DNA of 64,000 bases from CAWIOX01 sp963837775 (GCA_963837775.1 CAWIOX010000008.1:62001-126000), one strand, 5' to 3'; shown: positions 27,983-36,335, counted from the first letter of the stretch. Numbers and translations: made by a program. Notes: generated by a model not told the origin, from the letters alone.

Positions 27983-28168
27983 TTAGGTCTTGTGTACCTT
28001 AGTGTCGATGATTTCTTCCACGTCGCCCACTGCTTTTTGCACTTTTCCGGCGACTTGCTTGTCCAGCCCTTTGATCTGCTGCTTTTCACTTCCAAGCAAT
28101 TTTCCTGCTTCTTCCTGCACTTTGCCGACGACTTCTTTTGCAGTGCCTTTAATCTGGTCTTTGTTCAT
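27983..28168 (-). CDS. CsbD-family stress protein
   Basis: A 61-residue acidic/basic helical protein with the CsbD signature MNKDQIKGTAKEVVGKVQEE, followed by a second half-repeat IKGLDKQVAGKVQKAVGDVE. CsbD-like proteins are general stress proteins of unknown mechanism. AGGAG precedes the start. It is grouped with a PRC-barrel gene upstream on the same strand, 114 bp apart. Confidence 0.9.
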   Translation of the reverse strand: MNKDQIKGTAKEVVGKVQEEAGKLLGSEKQQIKGLDKQVAGKVQKAVGDVEEIIDTKVHKT

Positions 28169-28282
28169 GGTGTATCTCCTGGGTAAGATTCATTCAAATA
28201 AATTCTGACGCACCGGATGCTGGCATCGCCATCCCGGCTTATGCGCACCATTGTTTCCGGTGCACATGCCAATTTAGTGCAC

Positions 28283-28699
28283 TTATAGCAAGGGCACGTC
28301 CTGATTCGGTTGGGTGCCGTAGAAAGAATGCAATTCATTGGCCCAAGTGGCGTCGGCCATGTCCGGCCATGCATCCTGGTCGAAGCCCGGCGCATTTTCA
28401 AGGCGATCTTTCTCGACACTCATCACGAAGCGTTTATTCACCGTATCAAGCGTCAATGCACTCCATGGCACCGCAAACAGTTTGTCTCCCATGCCCAGAA
28501 ATCCGCCGAACGACATCACCGCGTAAGCCACTCTGCCGTTACGCATGTCCAGCATGATTTCCTTGATGTCGCCCAATGCTTCCCCTTTGTGATTGACGAC
28601 ATCGTCGCCAGTGAGTGTATTGGCGCCCATTAAATGCGGGCCAGGGCCTTTATGGGTTTTATAGATGCCTAAGGTGTCGCGATCCAGATAATTCATCAT
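28283..28699 (-). CDS. PRC-barrel domain protein
   Basis: A 138-residue protein whose first two thirds form a PRC-barrel: LTGDDVVNHKGEALGDIKEI, then MLDMRNGRVAYAVMSFGGFL and GDKLFAVPWSALTLD. PRC-barrels occur in photosynthetic reaction centres and RimM; stand-alone versions like this one are common in stress gene clusters and have no settled role. AGGAG precedes the ATG pair. The neighbouring CsbD gene supports a stress context. Confidence 0.88.
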   Translation of the reverse strand: MMNYLDRDTLGIYKTHKGPGPHLMGANTLTGDDVVNHKGEALGDIKEIMLDMRNGRVAYAVMSFGGFLGMGDKLFAVPWSALTLDTVNKRFVMSVEKDRLENAPGFDQDAWPDMADATWANELHSFYGTQPNQDVPLL

Positions 28700-29039
28700 T
28701 ATTCTCCTGTGAAAGAGGCTTTAAGGTGCGCCTCTCAGCAGATCGGGTCTGTTCGGTTCCGAACACAGAAAACACTCTTATTTGTTTGGCTCGAACTTGG
28801 CATGCCAGTGCGCTTCCGGCGTTCGATTTGAAACCTTGCTGCGGCCGTCCTACACTTGTCGTATGTACTGAACAAGTGCCCGGGTTCTTCTCATTCCGAA
28901 TCGATTGGGTGGCGGTCTTGCAGTGATGACATCGTTATGTTGGGTAGCGCACAGTGCGCGCGAAAGGTCGGGTGTATTGTGATTCCTGGCAGCCTGTCGG
29001 AGGCGATGCGAATGACGAACTATTTATCAGGAGACAATC
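28700..29039. other. Divergent intergenic region, no gene seen
   Basis: It separates the minus-strand PRC-barrel gene from the plus-strand regulator gene and must contain both promoters. AGGAG lies shortly before the 29040 ATG. No conserved operator or RNA is recognised. Confidence 0.45.
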
Positions 29040-29330
29040 ATGAATGAACAGGAACCAATTGCACGGCAGGACTTCAATCCGGACAATCTTCTGAATACGC
29101 TCATCAAGCAACTGCAGTTGAAAAATGATGCCGCACTCAGCCGTACGCTGGAAGTGACGCCGCCGATTATCAGCAACATCCGGCATAGGCGCTTTCCGAT
29201 TAACGCCCCATTGTTGATTCGTATGCACGAAGTGTCAGGCATGAGTATCCGGGTCTTGCAGGACTTGATGGGGGATCGCCGGATGAAATATCGCTTGAGT
29301 AGTGTTCAAGGAAAACCCAAGTTAGCATGA
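29040..29330 (+). CDS. Small helix-turn-helix (XRE-like) regulator
   Basis: A 96-residue protein with an HTH-like core: LKNDAALSRTLEVTPPIISN followed by IRHRRFPINAPLLIRMHEVS. The A-A-L-S-R-T-L-x-V-x-P-x-x-I-S-N spacing matches the first two helices of Cro/CI-type domains. The tail MSIRVLQDLMGDRRMKYRLS is basic. It probably regulates adjacent stress genes, by position only. It starts at ATG after AGGAGACAATC. Confidence 0.72.
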   Translation: MNEQEPIARQDFNPDNLLNTLIKQLQLKNDAALSRTLEVTPPIISNIRHRRFPINAPLLIRMHEVSGMSIRVLQDLMGDRRMKYRLSSVQGKPKLA

Positions 29331-29771
29331 GCGCTCAGTCAGGCATTGCCAATGCCTTAACGACGCTAATCGGCCAGGATCATGCAACTAGCATGATCCC
29401 GGACCATGGCTTAATTGATTTGTGAAGCAAATAATTCTTATGCCAGTGCGTTAGAGAGCGGCCGCAAGGGTGTCTTGTTTAATGTACAGATAGCATTGGC
29501 TTCCGGCCCGGGCAGCGGCACCATGCGGACAGCATGGCTGCAGGCGTGTCGTCAATCAGAATGAAGAGCCCGCCTTTGGCGGGCTCTTTCCATATATGAT
29601 TCACTGACCTGCTCAACCACACGATTCAAAAATAATAAATCTTCGCCGGCATCTAGGGCGTGTTGACAAAAACGATCTGCCGTCATATCAGCCAGCGGTT
29701 CCCTGCAGCACCAACGTCGCGTCAACCAGGCAGTCGGATAGAAAGCGCTGGCAAGCTCAACAGGATCACAC
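29331..29771. other. Intergenic region with one terminator
   Basis: It holds an inverted repeat GATCATGC/GCATGATC at about 29378-29399 and the terminator at 29566-29592. No coding frame is convincing. Confidence 0.45.
29566..29592. terminator. Rho-independent terminator
   Basis: AGAGCCCGCC-TTT-GGCGGGCTCTTT: a 10-bp GC-rich stem with a three-base loop, with T-rich 3' end on the plus strand and A-rich on the other. It lies downstream of the small regulator gene and upstream of the AI-2E permease. Confidence 0.8.
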
Positions 29772-30929
29772 ATGAATCACCGGACACTCCAGCATCAAGC
29801 ATTGCTACTTTTATTAATCACCGTCTCCCTCGCATTCGCATGGATACTTCTTCCATTTTATGGTGCGATCTTCTGGGGAATCGTTCTGGCGATACTGTTT
29901 GCGCCGCTCCAACGCCGGCTGCTTAAACTCACGCGACACCGGCGCAATCTCGCCGCACTCAGCACGCTGCTGCTGTTCCTGATTGTCGTATTTTTCCCGT
30001 TCGCGCTCATCGCCACATCATTACTGCAGGAAGGCACCGTCTTCTATCAAAAGATCCGCTCCGGGCAACTGGATTTCAGCATCTACTTTCAACAAGTCAT
30101 TGCTTCCCTGCCCGACTGGATCTCCAATCTGCTGTCCCGCTTCGGAGTGACGGATATTTCGACATTGAAAGACACCTTATCCACTGCGGCGACTCAAGGC
30201 AGCCAGTTCATCGCCGCCAAGGCGCTGAATATCGGCCAGCTCACAGCGGAATTCGTCATCAGTATCGGCATCATGCTGTACCTGCTATTTTTCCTGCTGC
30301 GTGACGGCAGCTCCGTTACCGAGAAAATCAAGCAGGCGATTCCGCTGCACAGAGAGCATAAGCGGCAGCTTTTCAGCAAATTCACCACCGTCATCCGCGC
30401 CACGGTAAAGGGCAATATCGTTGTCGCCGCGGCGCAAGGCACATTGGGTGGTGCAATGTTCTGGTTTCTTGACATCCAGGGGGCGCTGCTGTGGGGTGTC
30501 CTGATGGCGGTCATGTCTCTGCTGCCAGCGATCGGGGCCGGATTGATCTGGGCTCCGGTGGCAATCTACTTCCTTATCACCGGCGCGATCTGGCAAGGCG
30601 TGACATTGATCATATACGGCATACTGGTAATCGGACTGGTCGACAATATTCTGCGCCCCATACTGGTTGGCAAGGACACCCAGATGCCGGACTATGTTGT
30701 CCTTATCTCGACACTGGGCGGCATTTCTATCTTCGGTCTCAACGGCTTCGTCATTGGCCCAGTGATTGCAGCTCTGTTCATCGCTACCTGGGATCTATTT
30801 ACGTCAGAGAAAGAAGCGACTGATAATGAAAGTGATGGATTTTTACCATCCATCAAGGAACGAAAAGAAGTCATGGCGAGCTATGGTGACGACGAGCAAC
30901 GCCGCCCAATTGAAAAAGACACGATTTGA
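29772..30929 (+). CDS. AI-2E family transporter (PerM-like)
   Basis: A 385-residue membrane protein of the AI-2E/UPF0118 family, about eight TM segments. Paired N-terminal helices (QALLLLLITVSLAFAWILLP) are followed by a large loop, and the C-terminal family block is VDNILRPILVGKDTQMPDYV then LGGISIFGLNGFVIGPVIAA. Members export signalling molecules or act as ion antiporters; the substrate here is unknown. The C-terminus is hydrophilic. It ends 40 bp before the recombinase remnant. Confidence 0.9.
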   Translation: MNHRTLQHQALLLLLITVSLAFAWILLPFYGAIFWGIVLAILFAPLQRRLLKLTRHRRNLAALSTLLLFLIVVFFPFALIATSLLQEGTVFYQKIRSGQLDFSIYFQQVIASLPDWISNLLSRFGVTDISTLKDTLSTAATQGSQFIAAKALNIGQLTAEFVISIGIMLYLLFFLLRDGSSVTEKIKQAIPLHREHKRQLFSKFTTVIRATVKGNIVVAAAQGTLGGAMFWFLDIQGALLWGVLMAVMSLLPAIGAGLIWAPVAIYFLITGAIWQGVTLIIYGILVIGLVDNILRPILVGKDTQMPDYVVLISTLGGISIFGLNGFVIGPVIAALFIATWDLFTSEKEATDNESDGFLPSIKERKEVMASYGDDEQRRPIEKDTI

Positions 30930-30971
30930 TATGCCATTACGCTGAAAAATCGTCGCTCTGCGACAGGCAAA

Positions 30972-31042
30972 TATGCTGTACATCTTGCACCGAACGGCGC
31001 CAGCCGAAAGGCAACTGGCATCATCGATTCCATGCGCGATTA
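30972..31042 (+). pseudogene. Tyrosine recombinase 3' remnant
   Basis: It encodes HLAPNGASRKATGIIDSMRD then stop, matching HLAPNDASRKAVGIINSMHA at the end of the fragment at 34731-35033. Only the last 20 or so codons remain; the catalytic Tyr region is lost or damaged. Confidence 0.6.
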
Positions 31043-31048
31043 AATGGA

Positions 31049-31077
31049 AACTGGCCCGACATGAAACATAGGGCCAG
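31049..31077 (+). terminator. Hairpin after recombinase remnant, copy 1
   Basis: ACTGGCCCG-ACATGAAACA-TAGGGCCAGT forms a stem of about 9 bp. It has no long T-run. An almost identical hairpin follows the second recombinase fragment at 35040-35068. Confidence 0.5.
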
Positions 31078-31372
31078 TTGTATATATTTAATTTGCACCA
31101 ACAAAAATATTTCACTACAAGTCAGCGACAACAGATGAAAGCGGCGGTATTGCGCCGCCGCTTCCTTATCCCTAGAGCGGGATCACTAGTAAGAAATCGT
31201 AATCTCTTATATCCGCACGATGAGCGCGGTAGCTTCAAACCACAATTTTTTACGTAGCATAGCGATGTGTAAATATCCTCTTGGGACGAGTCAAACTCAC
31301 TACAACTATAGAACAGCGCTCACACAATTCAAGAAAATGTTTGTGCTTGCTCGATATGCAACACCGTTTATT

Positions 31373-31531
31373 TGCCGCATTTTAAATTTAAAAAAACTGA
31401 CGCACCCCACTGAATCACGCAGTGGGCAGCATCGCCGCGACGAGCGAAACTCACATCCAAAATCAGAGCTTAGCCGCCTCCAGCCACGCATTGCAATGGG
31501 CGCAAAAGGCGGCATCGTATCGTTCATCCAT
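31373..31531 (-). pseudogene. Broken copy of a 55-residue Cys-rich protein gene
   Basis: The minus strand from ATG 31531 reads MDERYDAAFCAHCNAWLEAA then stops early. Beyond a frame change it continues SDFGCEFRSS..., parallel to the intact copy at 35346-35513. It lies inside direct repeat copy 1. Confidence 0.5.
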
Positions 31532-31540
31532 GACACGGAG

Positions 31541-31821
31541 ATTGGCATTGATAACCTGATCCGAAAATCATCATGCATTGCTCGTATGTTTGAGGTGTTG
31601 TTAAGCACAGGGATTAAACCGGATTGGACCGAATCGAATTTGGAGACGTCTGCACCAACGCAAATCATTTGTTAGCTTTACCCCCGCCTTGTTCCTGGCT
31701 CACAGCTGCACCAAGTTGTAAGCGCTTGTAATAGTCGTCAACGCCATGCTTACGCCTATCGTTTATAGCGCATGTCCTCAGGAATGGCCTGAGTTAATCT
31801 CAATAACGCAAAGGTTCTAAA
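31541..31821. other. Intergenic stretch before the Lys/Ala-rich gene
   Basis: No convincing gene seen. A plus-strand frame that overlaps it (31220-31675) begins in the direct repeat and has no recognisable protein features. The promoter for the gene at 31822 should lie here. Confidence 0.4.
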
Positions 31822-32136
31822 ATGAATAAATTAGTTGCTACTCTGATCGCTGGCTTGTTCGCTACTTCCGTTTTTGCTGCGCCTGCAACTCCGGCGACAC
31901 CGGCAACCCCAGCCGCACCAACTGCCACAGCTGTTAAGGCCGAGGCTAAAGAATCCAAGACTGAAATCAAAGCCGAAGCGAAGGAAACCAAAACTGAGGC
32001 AAAAGCAGAAGCAAAAGAAATGAAAGCTGATGCCAAATTCAAAAAAGTGAAGGCTCCGCATAAAGCCGCTAAAGCGAAAGCGAAAATGCATTCTACTCAA
32101 GCCAAGGCAGACACTAAACAAGTCGCACCTAAGTAA
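31822..32136 (+). CDS. Exported Lys/Ala-rich repetitive protein
   Basis: A 104-residue protein with signal peptide MNKLVATLIAGLFATSVFAA. Next comes an Ala-Thr-Pro stretch (APATPATPATPAAPTA), then repeats of the form KAEAKE-K/T-TE (KAEAKESKTEIKAEAKETKT), ending in a basic Lys/Ala tail. It is probably periplasmic, helical and strongly cationic at the C-terminus, like histone H1-type or PHA-associated Lys/Ala proteins. No family is assigned. It is followed by a strong terminator and lies between the long direct repeats. Confidence 0.75.
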   Translation: MNKLVATLIAGLFATSVFAAPATPATPATPAAPTATAVKAEAKESKTEIKAEAKETKTEAKAEAKEMKADAKFKKVKAPHKAAKAKAKMHSTQAKADTKQVAPK

Positions 32137-32156
32137 TCACATCAACAGGCATCAAT

Positions 32157-32186
32157 AAAAAAGACAGGTTCGCCCTGTCTTTTTTT
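32157..32186 (+). terminator. Rho-independent terminator
   Basis: AAAAAGACAGG-TTCG-CCCTGTCTTTTTTT: an 11-bp stem with a stable TTCG loop and a T-run, 20 bp after the Lys/Ala-rich gene. Confidence 0.9.
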
Positions 32187-32379
32187 ACATATCGAGGCGC
32201 AGGGGTATCAAACAAAGCGATGTTTTGGCAAGAGTTTTGGCCGAATCTGACACTCAATGCCAGAATCAACGTGGACAAATACCTATAGGGTTTATCGCAC
32301 CGGCATTTTGTTCTGGAATAAATACTCAATGACTGGAGAATTTATGCCGCAACTATGGCAGCACATCGACCATGCCCCA

Positions 32380-33084
32380 TCAGTAGTACCGTTCAATGGC
32401 CCGCATGGAAATCGAATAAGAATGTTGAATCTGCTCATCGGAATAACGATGGATGCTGCCCACTGGACAACTGACCCGCGCCAGACAAGTAGCCTTGCAG
32501 CTTGATTCAGCTTGCTTTCGGTAGCTGACGCATTTCCCGAGATCGAAATGTCCCCCTTCCAGCGCCGCTGCAGGGCAACTGGCGACGCAGATCCTGTCGG
32601 AACAGGTTTTACAGGGCGACTCGCTGTCAATCGGCTTGCTTGGTTCAAACTCAGTATCGGCCAATAACACCGCTCGGTACGCGTACCAGGAACCCCACTC
32701 CCGATCAATGCCCACCATGAATGGCGTAGCATGGTGCCATCCCGCTAACTGGCCAAGCCGCTGCAAGCCAATCGTGCAAGCTCCCGGGTAGATGATTTCA
32801 TACGTGTTTTTTGCATGACACTCTGCAAACCACCGCCTCACGGTCTGAATAGTGAAATCATCGATTGGATCCTCTGAATCGATCCCCGATACTTTCAGAG
32901 ATTGCCAGAGTTGTCTCCCAGCGTGCCCAATCAGAATGAGCTGGCGATAGGAATGAACAGAAGTGCAACTTGCCAGGATAGGTGTGGCAATTTCCACGGG
33001 AAGGTCGTCGATATTGAAAACGGCTTGCCGGTTCAGGCCCGCACTATTGAGCAGGGCATTATCAAATGTCTGAAATTTTTCCAT
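32380..33084 (-). CDS. 4Fe-4S cluster-binding protein, QueG-like ferredoxin domain
   Basis: About 234 residues from ATG 33084 (AGGA five nt upstream); an in-frame start at 33141 is possible. The C-terminal half carries CKTCSDRICVASCPAAALEG and later CKATCLARVSCPVG, a ferredoxin-type Cys pattern like the two-cluster region of epoxyqueuosine reductase relatives. The N-terminal part contains VHSYRQLILIGHAGRQLWQS and a Trp/Tyr-rich block (REWGSWYAYRAVLLADTEFE). It lacks a recognisable cobalamin domain, so it is not QueG itself. Redox partner and role unknown. Confidence 0.72.
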   Translation of the reverse strand: MEKFQTFDNALLNSAGLNRQAVFNIDDLPVEIATPILASCTSVHSYRQLILIGHAGRQLWQSLKVSGIDSEDPIDDFTIQTVRRWFAECHAKNTYEIIYPGACTIGLQRLGQLAGWHHATPFMVGIDREWGSWYAYRAVLLADTEFEPSKPIDSESPCKTCSDRICVASCPAAALEGGHFDLGKCVSYRKQAESSCKATCLARVSCPVGSIHRYSDEQIQHSYSISMRAIERYY

Positions 33085-33224
33085 AGTTCCTGCTGAAATT
33101 TGGTCTAGAGTTTTTCGAGTCTGCAAATTAACGAAAGACATGCTAGCACTGCAAATCAAAGATTACCTATACAACAGCCTAATGCGCACAAACGGTGAAC
33201 CCGGGTGGCGGGTCGAATGCAATT

Positions 33225-34730
33225 TCCACCACATGCAGATGTTATGAACACCGCCCTCCCTCCGGGGAAGAAGGGCTAAGCGGTAATTCGAAAGGCCATC
33301 CAGAACCGAACGGCATCGATGTGCCAAAGTGGAGTTCCGAAACGCAACCACTTGAGGAACGGAGGACCTGAAATGAATACTACGACATACGGATTGGATA
33401 TTGCAAAGAGCGTCTTCCAGATGTACTGGGTGGACGGCAGAAACGCGGTGAGATCGTGAATCGAAGCTTTCAGCAGAGAGCCGAATTAATTCTGAATTTC
33501 TTGGCACAGACGACCAGCACGGCCGAGTGGCGTTGGAAGCGTGCGGCAGCGCGCACTGGTGGGCATCGCAAGATCACATCGCTGGGCCACGAGGTGGTGT
33601 TGCTACACGCGAAATTCATTCGCCCGTTCGTGCAGACCAACAAGACAGATGCGGCGGATGCGCGGGCGATCTGGACGGCGATGAAGCAACCTGGAATGCG
33701 TCACGGTGGCGGTAAAGATCTGAAGAGCAGCAGGCGATGCTGGCAGTCTGCATCGGTTCGCGGTGCGCTTACTGGTCAAGATCCGCACAATGCAGATGAA
33801 TCAGTTAAGAGGTTAGCTGTATGAATTTGGCGTGACATTGCGGCGTGGGCGACTAGCTGGGTCTGCAGTGAGATTCGCAGAGCGTATGGCTGGAACTGGA
33901 GATAGCGGACTACCGAGCACGCTGTGGAATGATCTGCAAGACACAGCTGAAGCTCGTATCGATCAAACTGAAGCCAAGATATCGAATCGGATTGAGACGA
34001 CAGATTGGCATACTGGCAGAAAGCAGGAAGCGGCTCGTGTCGAGCGATCTGCGGAAGATTCCAGGAATCGGGAAGCTGACGGCTACGGCGTTAGTGGCCA
34101 CGATGGGTGACGCCAAGGACATTCAAGTCGGGACGGGAGTTTGCAGCATTTCTTGGGTCTGGTACCAAGACAGAGCATGGCACCGGTGGCAAGATTCGAT
34201 TGGGTTCAATCTCGAAGCGTGGCGATCCGTACTTGCGCACGCTGTTGATCCAGGGCGCACGGACGGTGACTTGATGAATGCGAAAGTGCCAAACGGCCTT
34301 GGCAGACGAAGATTCAAGCAAGCGGCGACCCGACGAACGTGGCTATCGTAGCATTAGCCAATAAGATGGCACGTACGGCTTGGGCGATTCTGGCGCAAGG
34401 TAAGTGCGTATCAGAAAGACTATGTGAGCGTAAAGCCAGACGTAGATGATCAACGTTGAACCAAAGGATGTAGAAGCGCCGATAGGTTGCTGAAGGTTGA
34501 TTAAGCATGTGATGGCGAAATAGGTCGGACCGCAAGAACGGAAACCTGAATGAACGTCTGGTGCATTAAAAGCGCGCTAAAGGAGATGAGGACGTTCTTG
34601 GCGAATTCCATGAGGGCCCGCAGGCTGCGGCTGGCATCGCAAGGCAGAATATAAGAGTGCAGCCGGTAGCTCGTTGAGGTATCACATCGAAATAAGCCTG
34701 GCAAACCGGGCAGGTGTACATATAAGACGT
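33225..34730 (+). mobile_element. IS110-family insertion sequence, degenerate
   Basis: The element comprises a transposase-like frame series (33373-34459), about 150 bp of upstream and about 270 bp of downstream DNA of the kind seen around IS110 transposases. IS110 elements have no clear terminal inverted repeats, so the limits are estimates. The downstream limit is set by the start of recombinase-like coding DNA at about 34731. Confidence 0.65.
33373..34459 (+). pseudogene. IS110-family transposase, many frameshifts
   Basis: It starts MNTTTYGLDIAKSVFQMYWV (DEDD domain, first Asp). In successive frames it shows ITSLGHEVVLLHAKFIRPFV, QTNKTDAADARAIWTAMKQP, IPGIGKLTATALVATMGDAK, then IVALANKMARTAWAIL and YQKDYVSVKP. 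Nearly every piece of an IS110 transposase is present in order, but single extra bases break the frame at least every 100 bp or so. As read it cannot be functional. Confidence 0.85.
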
Positions 34731-35033
34731 TCAAAGCTGAATGTTCAAAAGCCCATATATCACGTTGACTGCTGCACGCAAGCGATCAACAAAGCCATTG
34801 ATCGTGCCGGACTGAATACACCGGATGTGGTGAAGGAAAAAAGTGGCAAGGTGACGATGCATACGCTGCGCCATTCGTTTGCCAGCAAGCTGGTCAAGAA
34901 CGGTGTGAGCATATTCGAGGTCTCGGTATTGCCGGGGCATTTCGATCCGAAAATGACGCAGTGTTATGCGCATCTTGCACCGAATGACGCCAGCCGCAAA
35001 GCCGTGGGCATCATCAATTCCATGCACGCATAA
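34731..35033 (+). pseudogene. Tyrosine recombinase, C-terminal fragment
   Basis: 100 codons ending the catalytic domain of a phage/Xer-type integrase: MHTLRHSFASKLVKNGVSIF with the His-x-x-Arg box, LPGHFDPKMTQCYAHLAPND with the Gly-His and catalytic Tyr. The expected LLGH reads LPGH. The N-terminal DNA-binding domain and first catalytic Arg are missing; the frame begins where the IS110 tail ends, so the IS or a deletion removed them. A hairpin follows the stop. Confidence 0.75.
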
Positions 35034-35039
35034 ATGGAA

Positions 35040-35068
35040 ACTGGCCCTACATGAAACATAGGGCCAGT
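35040..35068 (+). terminator. Hairpin after recombinase fragment, copy 2
   Basis: ACTGGCCCTA-CATGAAACA-TAGGGCCAGT, a perfect 10-bp stem. The equivalent in copy 1 has one base change in the left arm. Confidence 0.55.
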
Positions 35069-35345
35069 GGTATGACAATATAACCAACAACAAACAAAAA
35101 CCAATGTGTTACAACAACAACTGAAAATGACGGTATTGCGCCACCACTTCCATACTTCTATTTCTAGTGCGATATCGCTATTGAGAAATCGTAATCCCTC
35201 ATCAAAGCACAATGAGTGCAGTAGCTTCAATCAACAACTTTTTAACTGGTTCCGTGATATCTATATATCCTCCTGCTGGTGCTTGTCATACTCAATTCAA
35301 CTATAGAACATTTCGCGCAATTTTCAAGACAATGCTTGTTCTTGC

Positions 35346-35513
35346 TCAATATGCAACACCGTTTATTTGCTGCATTTTAAGTTTAAAAAGAACTGATTCA
35401 GGCGGTGGGCAGCGCGGTAGTGTCAAGCAGAACTCACAAGCGGAATCAGAGCAAGCCTGCTCGAGCCACACATTGCAATGGGAGCAGAAAGCAGCATCGT
35501 ATCGTTCATCCAT
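35346..35513 (-). CDS. 55-residue Cys-rich protein
   Basis: ATG at 35513 (minus) opens a 55-codon frame: MDERYDAAFCSHCNVWLEQA, then CSDSACEFCLTLPRCPPPES, then VLFKLKMQQINGVAY. Cys pairs CSHC and CEFC with an intervening CSDSAC suggest a small zinc ribbon. The opposite-strand frames over the same DNA have no such order. The region is duplicated in the long direct repeat, where the other copy is broken. Function unknown. Confidence 0.55.
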   Translation of the reverse strand: MDERYDAAFCSHCNVWLEQACSDSACEFCLTLPRCPPPESVLFKLKMQQINGVAY

Positions 35514-35522
35514 GACACGGGA

Positions 35523-35806
35523 ATCATCAACTTAATGTAGATTTAATAACGATGATTCCTTGAGTGTCTGCAATGCAGCGTTATAAAGAGCTATCCGTTA
35601 GCGGCCAGTCAAGTTTTCACTCAGGTATCTGAATAGTTGATTAAATGCAAGTTAATCTTGGTGAACGTTTTGTCCATTCGGTTATACCTTTTGTTTTCTG
35701 CGTATAAATGATTTGAGCTAGGCTCCGTAAGGCTTTCCAGAGAAAAGAAACCTGTGACCCAATTTTTGGTCACCGGTTAATTTTGCAAAATGAAAATTAA
35801 ATCACG
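35523..35806. other. Region upstream of the gene cassette
   Basis: AT-rich, with no gene recognised. It contains the inverted repeat GTGACC/GGTCAC at about 35753-35774 and ends ATCACG directly before the cassette boundary. It could be remnant attI or a decayed attC; no integron integrase is present in the window. Confidence 0.4.
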
Positions 35807-36335
35807 TTAGCCATCAAGAGACATGACGCCCTCTCTCCAAATCGCGACTGACAACGTATATAAGTTCTTGTGTCTATTCGGCCTAGCTTTGATCGTCATG
35901 TCCATTGTTGCGTTTGTTTCAACCTATACAGCATCGTTGGACACAAAGATCAAATACAAAGAAGTCTTCATTTCGCTCGAAGCTAACGCTCAACGTAGCA
36001 AGGCAGATGAAGATCGATTGGAACTGAACAAGAAACTGCTAGCGGTTGCCAAGTCGAATGAAAGCTTCGCAAACAACCTGATCTTTTCCGCGCTGATAGT
36101 TGGTGTCGTGCTTAGCTGGTTCGGGTTTCAGCTTTGGTACGAACGCATACAAAAACGAGATGACGCAGTCGCGCAACTTCAGCGTGAAAAGCTTGAGCTT
36201 GAGATTGCAAAGCTAAGAGAGGGTCTCGCCGGTTCTCCGGTAGGTACCATGCCGCCTGAGAAGGAGCCACTTGATGGCTAACCCTACAGTCGAGCGGACC
36301 TGCGCGAAAAGCCGCGCAGGCCGCTCACTTTCACG
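35807..36335 (+). mobile_element. Integron gene cassette (single, orphan)
   Basis: The left boundary is G|TTAGCC (GTTAGCC at 35806-35812) and the right boundary G|TTATGC (36335|36336). The content is one ORF plus an attC site. The circularised cassette would regenerate R' as GTTAGCC, exactly complementary to its R'' box GGCTAAC at 36276-36282. This is the signature expected of a true cassette. No intI gene is in view. Confidence 0.75.
35823..36281 (+). CDS. Cassette-borne membrane protein with coiled coil
   Basis: A 152-residue protein. TM segment 1 is about residues 14-36 (FLCLFGLALIVMSIVAFVST); a charged helical stretch follows (EANAQRSKADEDRLELNKKL); TM segment 2 is about residues 83-105 (NLIFSALIVGVVLSWFGFQL); then a coiled coil (RDDAVAQLQREKLELEIAKL). 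The stop codon TAA is formed by the R'' box of the attC site. Not recognised as a known family. The ATG lies 11 bp inside the cassette boundary, as usual for cassette genes. Confidence 0.75.
   Translation: MTPSLQIATDNVYKFLCLFGLALIVMSIVAFVSTYTASLDTKIKYKEVFISLEANAQRSKADEDRLELNKKLLAVAKSNESFANNLIFSALIVGVVLSWFGFQLWYERIQKRDDAVAQLQREKLELEIAKLREGLAGSPVGTMPPEKEPLDG

Larger units (their letters stand above)
30972..31540. repeat. Long direct repeat, copy 1 (recombinase tail plus trailing DNA)
   Basis: It aligns along its whole length with 34962-35522, at what looks like 75-80 percent identity. Both copies start in a tyrosine recombinase C-terminus, then have the ACTGGCCC..GGGCCAGT hairpin, a GAAATCGTAATC block, ATGAGCGC(G/A)GTAGCTTCAA, and TGCAACACCGTTTATTTG. 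Both end in ATCGTATCGTTCATCCATGA. The copies flank the Lys/Ala protein, the Fe-S protein and the IS110 remnant. Confidence 0.8.
34962..35522. repeat. Long direct repeat, copy 2
   Basis: Partner of 30972-31540. It includes the recombinase tail, hairpin 35040-35068 and the 55-residue Cys-rich gene on the minus strand. The distance between copies is about 4 kb. Confidence 0.8.

Noticed and set aside
31220..31675. Plus-strand 151-codon frame and its 107-codon counterpart at 35212 as genes
   Set aside because: Both begin MSAVAS in the repeat unit but diverge without conserved residues, and over the same DNA the minus strand has a better-supported Cys-rich frame.
34731..35033. Recombinase fragment as an integron integrase (IntI) for the nearby cassette
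   Set aside because: The tail is phage/Xer-like (YAHLAPNDASRKA) and lacks IntI-type residues; it is also truncated.
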